DNA of 64,000 nt, from the NCBI RefSeq assembly GCF_013184985.2, contig NZ_CP063418.1:1860001-1924000 (forward strand), given 5' to 3'. Under the pieces are notes generated by a model, which searched no databases, had not been told where the DNA came from, and saw only the letters and a list, made by a program, of their open reading frames with translations. Below are positions 9,630 to 15,576 of this stretch, piece after piece; position 1 is the first letter of the stretch, and each line of letters begins with the position of its first letter. Source of the stretch: Actinomyces faecalis. Its GTDB lineage: Bacteria; Actinomycetota; Actinomycetes; Actinomycetales; Actinomycetaceae. Both the position numbers and the translations under genes were made by a program.

Positions 9630-9703
9630 CGGGGTATAGCGCAGCTTGGTAGCGCGCCTGCTTTGGGAGCAGGAGATCGTGGGTTCAAATCCCGCTACCC
9701 CGA
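9630..9703 (+). tRNA. tRNA-Pro (anticodon TGG)
   Basis: 74-nt cloverleaf: acceptor CGGGGTA/TACCCCG, D arm GCGC-AGCTTGGTA-GCGC, anticodon stem CCTGC/GCAGG with loop TTTGGGA (anticodon TGG), and T arm with GGTTCAAAT. Discriminator A at 9703; CCA is not encoded. Its 3' half is duplicated at 14787-14839, marking it as the attachment site of an integrated element. Confidence 0.96.
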
Positions 9704-9705
9704 CC
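9653..9705 (+). repeat. attL (tRNA-Pro 3' end)
   Basis: 53-bp direct repeat copy within and just past tRNA-Pro, matching 14787-14839 with one mismatch. Typical of tyrosine integrases that use the anticodon-to-3'-end part of a tRNA as attB. Confidence 0.85.
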
Positions 9706-9708
9706 TCT

Positions 9709-9734
9709 GGAAACGTTGGAATTCCAACGTTTCC
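9709..9734. terminator. 26-bp perfect palindrome after tRNA-Pro
   Basis: Perfect palindrome centred on GGAATTCC, starting 6 bp after the tRNA. It may be the tRNA terminator or, because it sits beside attL, a recombination-directionality or accessory-protein site. A smaller stem, CTGACG/CGTCAG, follows at about 9736-9757. Confidence 0.5.
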
Positions 9735-9778
9735 TCTGACGCACGAATTTTCGTCAGTGCTCCTCAGTACGCTCCGAA

Positions 9779-9818
9779 TGGCATACGAAATGGCATACAC
9801 GGAGCAGACGTGGCATAC
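9779..9818 (+). repeat. TGGCATAC repeats, likely arm-type integrase sites (left)
   Basis: Three copies of TGGCATAC, two of them spaced 12 bp apart (9780 and 9791) and a third at 9811. The paired arrangement recurs with one mismatch at 14709-14731 near attR. This placement fits arm-binding sites of a tyrosine integrase. Confidence 0.6.
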
Positions 9819-11017
9819 GGAGACGGAACCCGCCCCTACCGCAGGGGCGACGGACGCTGAGCGGCCAGCGTCGAGGACGGCTGGTACCCCAACGGCAAGC
9901 GCCGGCGACGCTAGGTCACGGCCACGACCGAGGCGGAGTGCAAGCGCCGCCTGCGCAACCTCAAGCGCGACGTCAGCGCGGGCCGCGCACTGTCGGTCGA
10001 CCCCCGCACGACGGTGCGGACCTGGATCGAGAAGACCTGGAAGCCCGACTACAAGGCCCGCGCGCCCACGCACCTACACCTCGGACGTCAGCCTGATCGA
10101 CCGGTAGGTCATCCCCACCATCGGCAACCGTCGCCTGTCCAACCTCACCGTCCAGGACCTGCGCGCCCTCGAGAGGGCCGCCGTCGTCGAGGGCTACGCC
10201 GTCCAGCGCCCGTCATGGCCGCGCCCCTGCCGAGGAAGGGCGGCTCGGACCGGGACGCGATCGCGCCGGTCGACTGCGGCCGCCTCCTGGACGCCGCAGC
10301 GGTGCGGGACCAGTGGACGGACCCTGTCGTGCCGGAGGGGGTGAGCGGGCGTGCCGCCCGCGAGATCAGGCGCCAGCACCACCGTGGCGCGGAGGTCCAC
10401 CGCTCGCGCTGGCTCGCCGCCATCCTGCAGGGCATGCGTCAGGGCGAGGGCCTGGGGCTGACCTGGGACCGGGTCGACCTGGACCGTGGCCTGGTGCGGG
10501 TCGACAGGCAGATGGTCGAGCTCGGCAGGAACGACGACCCTCGCGCCTCGGGGCTCGGCTACGAGCGGGTGTCTGGCGGCTACTGGTGGGGGCCGCCCAA
10601 GTCTGAGGCGGGAGAGCGCGACATCCCGCTCGTCCCCGTCATGGTTGACGCCCTGTCGGAGTGGAGGCAGGTGCGCCCTACCCTCCCCCCCCCCACGGGC
10701 TGGTGTGGCCTCGCCCGTCGGGGGCGCCGTACTCCAAGAGCGACGACCGGGCCGCCTTCCGTGGGCTGCAGGACGCCGCCGGGGTCCACAAGGGCGGCAG
10801 GGGCACGCTGGACAGCCCCTGGGTCTACTACGTGGTGCACGAGGCGCGTCACTCCACCGCGACGCTGCTGATGGCGCTGGACGTGCCTGCCCCGGTGATC
10901 GTCTCGATCATGGGGCACTCGTCGATCGCGTCGACCCGCCGCTACCAGCACGCTGACGTCGACCAGGCCAGGAGGGCGTTGGAGGGTGTGGCGGGGCTGC
11001 TGCGGATCGAGGGCTAG
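9810..11017 (+). pseudogene. Tyrosine recombinase (phage integrase), broken
   Basis: From GTG 9810 the frame reads an N-terminal AP2-like domain (VEDGWYPNGKRRRR, VTATTEAECKRRLRNLKRDVSAG), interrupted by TGA 9858 and TAG 9912. A frameshift near 10070 leads to YTSDVSLIDR, TAG 10105, then VIPTIGNRRLSNLTVQDL. The catalytic domain resumes at about 10255 (R in GMRQGEGLGLTW, K in GPPKSEAGERDIPL) and shifts frame again at a C-run near 10685. It ends with HEARHSTATLLM, GHSSIAS and the nucleophile in RRYQH. All catalytic residues survive, spread over several frames. A full-length homologue would be about 400 residues. Confidence 0.9.
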
Positions 11018-11095
11018 CGCACCCGTCTCAGCCCGGTAGGCGGCTCGCGACGCTAGTGACAGCCACCGACAGGAATACCTGGGCGAGAACCCGCC

Positions 11096-11101
11096 TTGAC
11101 A
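11096..11101 (+). promoter_or_regulatory. -35 box (TTGACA) upstream of the Panacea gene
   Basis: A consensus TTGACA overlapping the small inverted repeat GACAC/TTGTC, 54 bp before the ATG. No clear -10 is seen. The overlap suggests an autoregulatory operator, as toxin-antitoxin loci often have. Confidence 0.4.
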
Positions 11102-11154
11102 CTTGTCGCACCCTGGAAGTGCCCGGTAAGGCGCGTGCGTGGGAGGAGGACGTC

Positions 11155-11628
11155 ATGGCCTACAGCCCTACGATGGTCGCCAACAACGCCCTGATGCGAG
11201 CCTTCCAGGAGCGGCAGTACATCACGCCGATGAAGCTGCAGAAGATCCTCTACTTCGTAGCCAGCGAGTACGCCAAGCGAACCGGACGCCCCCTGCTCGC
11301 TGAGCGCTTCCAGACCTGGAGGTTCGGCCCCGTCTCCTACACCGTGTACGACGAGTTCCGCCCCTTCGCCAGGAAGGGCGTCAAGAAGTTCGCGCGTGAC
11401 GCCTCCGGGAAGGCCCTCATCATCGACGGGGAGTCCGACAGCAACCTTCGTGACTGCCTGGACGAGGTGTGGGAGGCTGCCAAGCAGAAGACGGCCGTAC
11501 AGCTGTCTGAGATCACCCACGCCCGAGGGTCTGCATGGTTCAAGGCGTACCAGGCGGACAGGGACGTCCTCGACCACCAGGACATGATCGACGACACGAC
11601 CTATCTGGCCCCGCTAGGGCTCCGATGA
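11155..11628 (+). CDS. Panacea (DUF4065/SocA-like) antitoxin-domain protein
   Basis: 157 residues. Panacea-family landmarks are seen: MKLQKILYFVASEYAKRTG (residues about 24-42), FQTWRFGPVSYTVYDEFR (the W-x-x-G-P-V core), and a C-terminal helical part VQLSEITHARGSAWF. Start ATG 11155 is chosen for GGAGGAGG just upstream; the longer frame from 11056 has no ribosome site. Known family members neutralise very different toxins encoded beside them. Here its stop overlaps the start of a small, frameshifted membrane-protein ORF by 4 bp (ATGA), the natural candidate partner. Confidence 0.85.
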   Translation: MAYSPTMVANNALMRAFQERQYITPMKLQKILYFVASEYAKRTGRPLLAERFQTWRFGPVSYTVYDEFRPFARKGVKKFARDASGKALIIDGESDSNLRDCLDEVWEAAKQKTAVQLSEITHARGSAWFKAYQADRDVLDHQDMIDDTTYLAPLGLR

Positions 11629-11839
11629 CCCCTGCGGCAGGAGAGAAGCCGGTCCCCAGGATCACTGGCGACGACGACCTCTGATCGGCTGGTGCGTGCT
11701 CGTCATCTTCATCATGGCGCTTTGTCAGCACTTCTGGCCGCGTGACGGTTCGCTGCTCGGTAGCGCGATGGACACCTTGAAGGTGATCGTGACTACCGCC
11801 CTCGGTTTCGTCTTCGGGCGCTCAACCGGCAGGAACTGA
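11625..11839 (+). pseudogene. Small two-helix membrane protein, apparently frameshifted
   Basis: ATG 11625 overlaps the Panacea stop. The frame reads MTPAAGEKPVPRITGDDDL and stops. In another frame, from about 11681, the sequence continues LIGWCVLVIFIMALC (membrane segment), then TLKVIVTTALGFVFG (second hydrophobic segment) and ends at 11839. Joined, these give a hydrophilic N-terminus plus two short hydrophobic segments, about 70 residues. The downstream frame alone could start at GTG 11696. A holin-like or membrane-active toxin is possible, as is a phage accessory protein. The frameshift could be real inactivation or a sequencing error. Confidence 0.45.
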
Positions 11840-11851
11840 CTACAGGAGAGG

Positions 11852-11874
11852 CCCCGCACCGTGATGGTGCGGGG
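11852..11874. terminator. Hairpin after the Panacea operon
   Basis: CCCCGCACC-GTGAT-GGTGCGGGG, between the plus-strand Panacea locus and the convergent hicB. Confidence 0.65.
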
Positions 11875-11897
11875 GCTGCTGTCTCACCTGCCTGGGT

Positions 11898-12272
11898 CTA
11901 AGCGACCAGCTGGGAGACGCGCTGCGGCGAGATGCCCATGAGGGCGGCGACGTCCCGGCCTGTGAGACCTTGCGCCCGCAGGGCCGTGACAGCGGCACGC
12001 GAGGCGTCCCTAGCCGCGTCCTGTGCGCGGGCCAGGTCGGCTGCGGCGCGCTGGTAGTCATCGATGAGAGCGGCCCACCGTGGGTCTGCGGCGGTGATCG
12101 TGACGGTGTAGTCGGACGGGTCGCGGTCGGTCATGAGGGCGGCGGCGTCGGCTACCTGGGCGGCGACGTCCCCGAGACGGCGCGCCTGGGTGCCGTACTC
12201 GTGGCCGTCGACGGTGAAGTCGGCGACCCACCACCTGCCGTCCTGGGTGACGGTGGCGTTGATGGTGTCCAT
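11898..12272 (-). CDS. HicB-like antitoxin with C-terminal helix-turn-helix
   Basis: 124 residues. The N-terminal part MDTINATVTQDGRWWVADF...GHEYGTQARRLGDVAAQVADAAAL has the HicB partial RNase-H-like pattern (strand, W-V core, regular helix). The C-terminus LRAQGLTGRDVAALMGISPQRVSQLV is a sigma-like helix-turn-helix, probably for operator binding. Start ATG 12272 follows AGGAGAG and lies 2 nt after the hicA stop, on the same strand. It should neutralise HicA and repress the promoter upstream of hicA. Confidence 0.7.
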   Translation of the reverse strand: MDTINATVTQDGRWWVADFTVDGHEYGTQARRLGDVAAQVADAAALMTDRDPSDYTVTITAADPRWAALIDDYQRAAADLARAQDAARDASRAAVTALRAQGLTGRDVAALMGISPQRVSQLVA

Positions 12273-12274
12273 CG

Positions 12275-12474
12275 TTAGCTCTCCTCCTGGGCTTCCTGGC
12301 AGCGCCTGATGATCTTGCGGGCGAGCTTCTCGGCGATCTCGCGGTGGCGCGGGAGCGGCTCTCGCCATGTGCCGACGGTGGCGACGGCGTGGTTCCCGCC
12401 CTCCTTGAGGGTGAGAGCCAGGCCGTGCTCCTTGGCGATCCTCCGGGGGCCTTCTCCAGGTCCCTGCGCTTCAG
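12275..12474 (-). pseudogene. HicA-like toxin, N-terminal frameshift
   Basis: The main frame carries the HicA double-stranded-RNA-binding-like fold: RRIAKEHGLALTLKEGGNHAVATVG...REPLPRHREIAEKLARKIIRR, with the catalytic His in GGNHAV. The expected N-terminus, KRRDLEKA, lies in another frame starting at CTG 12474 and joins across a C5 run near 12445-12451, as if one base were lost. A longer uninterrupted reading from GTG 12526 exists but gives an unrelated N-terminus. Either a dead toxin beside an intact antitoxin, or an unusual start. Confidence 0.6.
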
Positions 12475-12483
12475 AACAAGTAA

Positions 12484-12510
12484 TCCACCCCCCTAGACGC
12501 AACTTGTCAA
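12484..12510 (-). promoter_or_regulatory. Promoter region of hicA/hicB
   Basis: Minus-strand TTGACA at 12510-12505, within ACCCCCCCCTTGACAAGTTG, followed about 19 nt later by GATTAC. Flanking C8/G6 runs can pair, so the region may also be an operator. Confidence 0.45.
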
Positions 12511-12563
12511 GGGGGGGGTAGACCATTTGGGTCGGCTCACTGCTCGTCCTCCGCGCGCTCGGC

Positions 12564-13007
12564 CTACTCCTCCAGGCGCTCGCGCAGGTAGCCGCGCTCT
12601 GCGTGGTTCAGGGACGCCAGGCGCACCCGTCTCAGCTCGGCCCGCCAGGCGGACACCACCCACCTGGGCAGCCCCATCTCGGCGGCGATAGCACCGCTCC
12701 CCCGCCCGCCGGTGAGGGCCTCGGCACGGGCGTAGTCCTCCTCCGTGATGAGCGTGCGGGCCACGCACCTGTCTATGGCCTACTCCACCGCCTGGGCCTG
12801 GTGTCCGTCGTCACCTCGCCGGGCGTGCTCCATCTCGTGCAGGAGGGTGGGCAGGGCGACGGCGTCCGCCATGTCCTCACGCAGGTAGATCGTCCTGGTC
12901 GGCAGGAAGAACGCGCCGCGCTGCGGGTGGGCCATCGGCACCCAGGTGACGAACAGGCCCGCCGCCTCGGCGGCGTCCAGGGCGCTGGTGAGGGTCGGTC
13001 TGGTCAC
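12564..13007 (-). pseudogene. ImmA/IrrE-type metallopeptidase with in-frame amber codon
   Basis: GTG 13007 starts TLTSALDAAEAAGLFVTWVPM...RGAFFLPTRTIYLRE, then LPTLLHEMEHARRGDDGHQ, where HEMEH is the HExxH zinc site. Reading stops at TAG 12780, yet the same frame continues AIDRCVARTLITEEDYARAEALTGG...AAEMGLPRWVVSAWRAEL to TAG 12564, as expected for the rest of such proteins. Phage ImmA peptidases cleave an ImmR-type repressor; no such repressor gene is visible. The 75-residue product before the stop retains the metal site, so partial function cannot be excluded. Confidence 0.7.
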
Positions 13008-13108
13008 GGCACGCGACGCTAGCGGCCACCACCGTTACGAATCCGGGCACGTCAACCGGCCCTTCACCTATCCTGGGTGCAGGTCGGCTAAGCCCGGAGG
13101 AGACGAAG

Positions 13109-13855
13109 GTGAGCACATGGGATCTGCCGTCTCCATCACGGATCAACAAGGCGGGGAGACGCGTGCGCCGTTGGCTTGAGGGCCAGGAGCTAGACCAGTC
13201 GACCATTCAGGCGGACCTGGACGTGATTGACGTGTTTCGCGCCAGCCACCAGAAGCCCATGAATGCCGCGAGCACGGGGCTGAGGTCTATCGTGCGAACG
13301 GTGGACTGTCGCAGCCCCGAGGTGTCCCAGCGCCTCAAGAGGTGGGGGTCCCTGACCAGCAAGCTACTCACTCAGCCAACGCTCGCCCTGTCCAGGATGC
13401 AGGATCTCGCGGGGTGCCGGGCCGTGCTTGACGACATGGACGAGATCTACCGGGTGCGGAAGCGCTTGGAGAAGAACCGTCCAGTCCTTGACGTCTCCGA
13501 CTACATCACGCACCCCAAGCCGTCTGGCTACCGAGGGGTGCACGTCGTCGTCGAGTACGGAAGTGCTGACGGGAACTACCCGGCGAGGCCGGTCGAGATC
13601 CAGCTGCGCACGAGAGTGATGCACCAGTGGGCCATCTCCATCGAGGACATGAACGCTCGATTGACGGAGCAATTCCGGACACACGAGTTCGACCTCAAGC
13701 GTGGAATCGGCCCGGCTGAGGTGCTTGACGTGTTCAGTGTGACATCAGAGGTCATGGCGGCCGCGGAGAACCACCAGGCCCCTCCTGCGGATATGATTGG
13801 CCGACTGGAGGCCGCCCAGAAGGCCTTCACTGAGTACTTGAGGGGGATGTCATGA
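13109..13855 (+). CDS. RelA/SpoT-fold nucleotide pyrophosphokinase (small alarmone synthetase-like; possible toxin)
   Basis: 248 residues with one RelA_SpoT synthetase domain: SRMQDLAGCRAVLDDMDEIY (conserved D and R, about residues 92-111), HPKPSGYRGVHVVVEY (guanine-stacking Tyr), VEIQLRTRVMHQWA (catalytic E-x-Q motif). There is no hydrolase or ACT domain, so it is not housekeeping Rel. GTG 13109 follows GGAGGAG. The next gene overlaps by 4 bp (ATGA). Known toxic members of this fold make (pp)pApp/(pp)pGpp or pyrophosphorylate tRNA CCA ends, and sit beside antitoxins in prophages. All visible active-site motifs are intact. Placement in a tRNA-borne element supports a phage-defence or addiction role; that is inference. 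Confidence 0.85.
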   Translation: MSTWDLPSPSRINKAGRRVRRWLEGQELDQSTIQADLDVIDVFRASHQKPMNAASTGLRSIVRTVDCRSPEVSQRLKRWGSLTSKLLTQPTLALSRMQDLAGCRAVLDDMDEIYRVRKRLEKNRPVLDVSDYITHPKPSGYRGVHVVVEYGSADGNYPARPVEIQLRTRVMHQWAISIEDMNARLTEQFRTHEFDLKRGIGPAEVLDVFSVTSEVMAAAENHQAPPADMIGRLEAAQKAFTEYLRGMS

Positions 13856-14136
13856 CAAGCGGCAGCAATCTCGTGCACTTCATCCTCGTCTACGACCACC
13901 GTCGAGGCGATCTGCGCGAGGAGATCCCGTTCGGAAGCAACAGCAAGGCTGCTGTCGAGGCCTATACGTCGCTTGAGAGGCAGTACAAGGACGACAAGGG
14001 TATCGAGATCGTCCTTGTCGGTGCGGACTCGTTCGACACGATCCGTCAGACGCACGCGAACTACTTCGCGGACTCCCGCGAGGACCTCATTACCGAGCCG
14101 CTGCTGAAGGGGCTTCTTGACGCCGTCGGCTCCTGA
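13852..14136 (+). CDS. Small partner gene of the RelA/SpoT-fold protein; candidate antitoxin
   Basis: 94 residues starting at ATG 13852, inside the stop of the synthetase gene. Sequence VHFILVYDHRRGDLREEIPF...AVEAYTSLERQYKDDKGIEIVLVGADSFDTIRQTHANYF suggests a compact alpha/beta domain. No enzyme motif, signal peptide or membrane helix is seen. Translational overlap and position make it the natural antitoxin or regulator of the upstream enzyme. A terminator follows, so the two form a closed bicistron. Confidence 0.75.
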   Translation: MTSGSNLVHFILVYDHRRGDLREEIPFGSNSKAAVEAYTSLERQYKDDKGIEIVLVGADSFDTIRQTHANYFADSREDLITEPLLKGLLDAVGS

Positions 14137-14169
14137 CGCCCGGCCGCTTCGTTAGCGGAACAGAGAGGC

Positions 14170-14205
14170 GCCCCGCCACCCGATAATGGGTGGCGGGGCG
14201 CCTCT
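14170..14205. terminator. Terminator after the RelA/SpoT-fold bicistron
   Basis: GAGGCGCCCCGCCACCC / GGGTGGCGGGGCGCCTC arms around GATAAT, followed by TCTTGT. Strong GC hairpin. Confidence 0.8.
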
Positions 14206-14299
14206 CTTGTGCCAAGGGTTAGACGTTGGCGTTGTCGTCGTCCACGCTGTCGCCAACCTCGTGGGCTGCGAGGTCTTAGGTGGCGAGGATACGGGCGGT

Positions 14300-14614
14300 A
14301 TGGCCGGGCTGGCCGCCCTGCTCGGCGCCCTGGCCACCCTGCGACGCAGGGACGCAAGGTACGCCGTCCTGGCCGAGGACGTCACCGCCGTGCGCGCACA
14401 GGTCGAACACAACCACGGCTCCTCCATCAAGGATGCGATCACACGGATAGAGTCACCCCAGTCGGTGATGCTGCGTGACCTGACCGACTCCTGCCAGGAC
14501 CTGGCCGCGCTGCACCGCGACCTGGGAGCCACGCGCCAGGACCTGTCGGACGCCCGCCGCGACCACGACGAGCGCCTGCATGTGGTGGCGTCCGCCGCTG
14601 CTGACACTGTCTGA
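14300..14614 (+). CDS. Small phage-type protein (DUF2746-like)
   Basis: 104 residues from ATG 14300. A short hydrophobic stretch, MAGLAALLGALATL, precedes a long helical segment: LAEDVTAVRAQVEHNHGSSIKDAITRIE, then repeated D-L-x(3)-R-D-L heptads (LRDLTDSCQDLAALHRDLGATRQDLSDARRD), a probable coiled coil. The VRAQVEHNHGSSIKDAI stretch resembles small actinophage membrane-linked proteins near lysis genes. The N-terminus may be truncated, since the frame is open further upstream without a good start. Confidence 0.5.
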   Translation: MAGLAALLGALATLRRRDARYAVLAEDVTAVRAQVEHNHGSSIKDAITRIESPQSVMLRDLTDSCQDLAALHRDLGATRQDLSDARRDHDERLHVVASAAADTV

Positions 14615-14619
14615 ACTCG

Positions 14620-14661
14620 AAAAGCGCCCCCACCAGCCACACAACCGGTGGAGGCGCTTTT
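14620..14661. terminator. Terminator with A/T ends
   Basis: AAAAGCGCCCCCACC paired with GGTGGAGGCGCTTTT (14647-14661), one mismatch, loop 12 nt. This is one of few hairpins here with a genuine T-run. Confidence 0.8.
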
Positions 14662-14708
14662 ATCATGCCAAGCCTCTCCCCCACTTTGAAAGGACGAACT
14701 TCGGAAAA

Positions 14709-14731
14709 ATGGCATACGAGATGGCATACAC
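14709..14731 (+). repeat. TGGCATAC repeats, likely arm-type integrase sites (right)
   Basis: 23-bp copy of the pair at 9779-9801 with one mismatch, two TGGCATAC units 12 bp apart, 56 bp before attR. Confidence 0.6.
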
Positions 14732-14786
14732 TCGCCATGAGCGCACGAGAGGCACTGGCCTAGCCATTGGGAAAACTCGGGATCAT

Positions 14787-14839
14787 CGCGCCTGCTTTGG
14801 GCGCAGGAGATCGTGGGTTCAAATCCCGCTACCCCGACC
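14787..14839 (+). repeat. attR (copy of tRNA-Pro 3' half)
   Basis: 53-bp direct repeat of 9653-9705 with A38 of the anticodon loop replaced by C. It lacks the 5' half of a tRNA and is not itself a tRNA gene. Confidence 0.85.
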
Positions 14840-14891
14840 GAGGAGGCGTCGGGACTCCAACGACTTCTGTCGCTGCACACGTGGAGCTGCT

Positions 14892-15293
14892 ATGACGCGG
14901 ACGCCTCCCCACCCCCTGGGCCTGGACCACGACCGGCTGTGGGACGGCTCAGCCCATGATCTGCTCGCGGCCTTTCGTGCCGCCCTGCGCCATCCACGTG
15001 CTCGCGAGGTGAGCGACGCGTTTCTGGACACGCTCACCCGTGACGCTCACGTCGTCGCCTCCGCCGCAAGCAAGGACCTCTAGGTCACGGGCGGTCGCGA
15101 CCTGACGTCCCAGGTCACCGAGACGGGTCTGCTCGACGAGGCCTGGATCCAGTACGCACCGGCCGCGCTCGGTCCCGGACGGCCGCTGTTCACCAGGCCG
15201 CTGAAGCTGGAGCTCCTCAAGGTTGCCCGCAACCAGAACTCTGTCCGCACGCGCTACCGGGTGCGCCGGGCTGCGGCCTCAGATCGGGGCTAG
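14892..15293 (+). pseudogene. Chimeric remnant: WLWD-type hypothetical N-terminus fused to a dihydrofolate-reductase-like (RibD C-terminal) end
   Basis: ATG 14892 encodes 63 residues (LGLDHDRLWDGSAHDLLAAFRAALRHP...), a truncated paralogue of the gene at 15577. After TAG 15081 the same frame continues VTGGRDLTSQVTETGLLDEAWIQYAPAALGPGRPLF...LELLKVARN to TAG 15291, the C-terminal part of a RibD_C/dihydrofolate-reductase-like protein. In that family the residue at the TAG (KDL*VTGG) is normally Trp or another hydrophobic, so the stop is probably a TGG-to-TAG change. A deletion seems to have fused two unrelated genes right next to attR. Confidence 0.6.
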
Positions 15294-15299
15294 ACGAGG

Positions 15300-15336
15300 T
15301 GAGGCTGCCGTCCTCCTGCGGGGGGGGGCAGCCTCA
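15300..15336. terminator. Hairpin after the reductase-like remnant
   Basis: TGAGGCTGCC / GGCAGCCTCA arms around a G-rich loop, just after TAG 15291. Confidence 0.6.
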
Positions 15337-15356
15337 GTCAGCAACGTTCAGGCTGC

Positions 15357-15520
15357 TCAGCGCCGGTCACGCAGACGACGCGCAGCAAGCGCGATACCGC
15401 CCGAGGCCAGGAGCGCGGCCCCGGCCAGGACAGCAGGCGCAGCCTGCGCACCGGTCCTGGCCAGGCCCTTGACCTTCTCCGGCACCGGCGTCAGCGTGGC
15501 AGGGGCCGACGGCGTGCCGC
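15357..15520 (-). pseudogene. Orphan C-terminus of a sortase-anchored surface protein
   Basis: Minus-strand reading PSAPATLTPVPEKVKGLARTG, then the hydrophobic AAPAVLAGAALLASGGIALA and the basic tail ARRLRDRR and stop: a complete cell-wall sorting signal with a LARTG motif. Nothing upstream on that strand encodes the rest of such a protein. It is interpreted as the surviving 3' end of a deleted gene. Confidence 0.6.
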
Positions 15521-15576
15521 ATGTCGCAGGGCGTAAACTTATGACCCTTTCCAACCGTCCCCCTCACCATCACCTC

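Larger units (their letters stand above)
9653..14839 (+). mobile_element. Degraded integrative element in tRNA-Pro
   Basis: Bounded by 53-bp direct repeats of the tRNA 3' half (9653-9705 and 14787-14839; one mismatch, 9668 A versus 14802 C). Order inside: integrase pseudogene next to the tRNA, Panacea gene plus small membrane ORF, hicB/hicA and ImmA on the minus strand, RelA/SpoT-fold gene plus partner, and a phage-type small protein. No replication, packaging or conjugation genes are visible. With its integrase broken, the element is probably immobile by itself. Its size of about 5.1 kb fits a remnant prophage or satellite. Confidence 0.85.

Noticed and set aside
12484..12524. C8/G8 pairing as a transcription terminator
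   Set aside because: The runs flank a TTGACA box upstream of hicA, so the region reads better as promoter or operator.
14787..14839. Second tRNA-Pro gene
   Set aside because: Only the 3' half is present, with no acceptor 5' strand or D arm, and A38 is changed; it is an attachment-site copy.
9858..15083. Alternative genetic code (TAG recoded) in the integrative element
   Set aside because: Several in-frame TAGs occur, but frameshifts in the integrase and hicA, one in-frame TGA, and normal TAG stops in neighbouring host genes make gene decay the simpler explanation.
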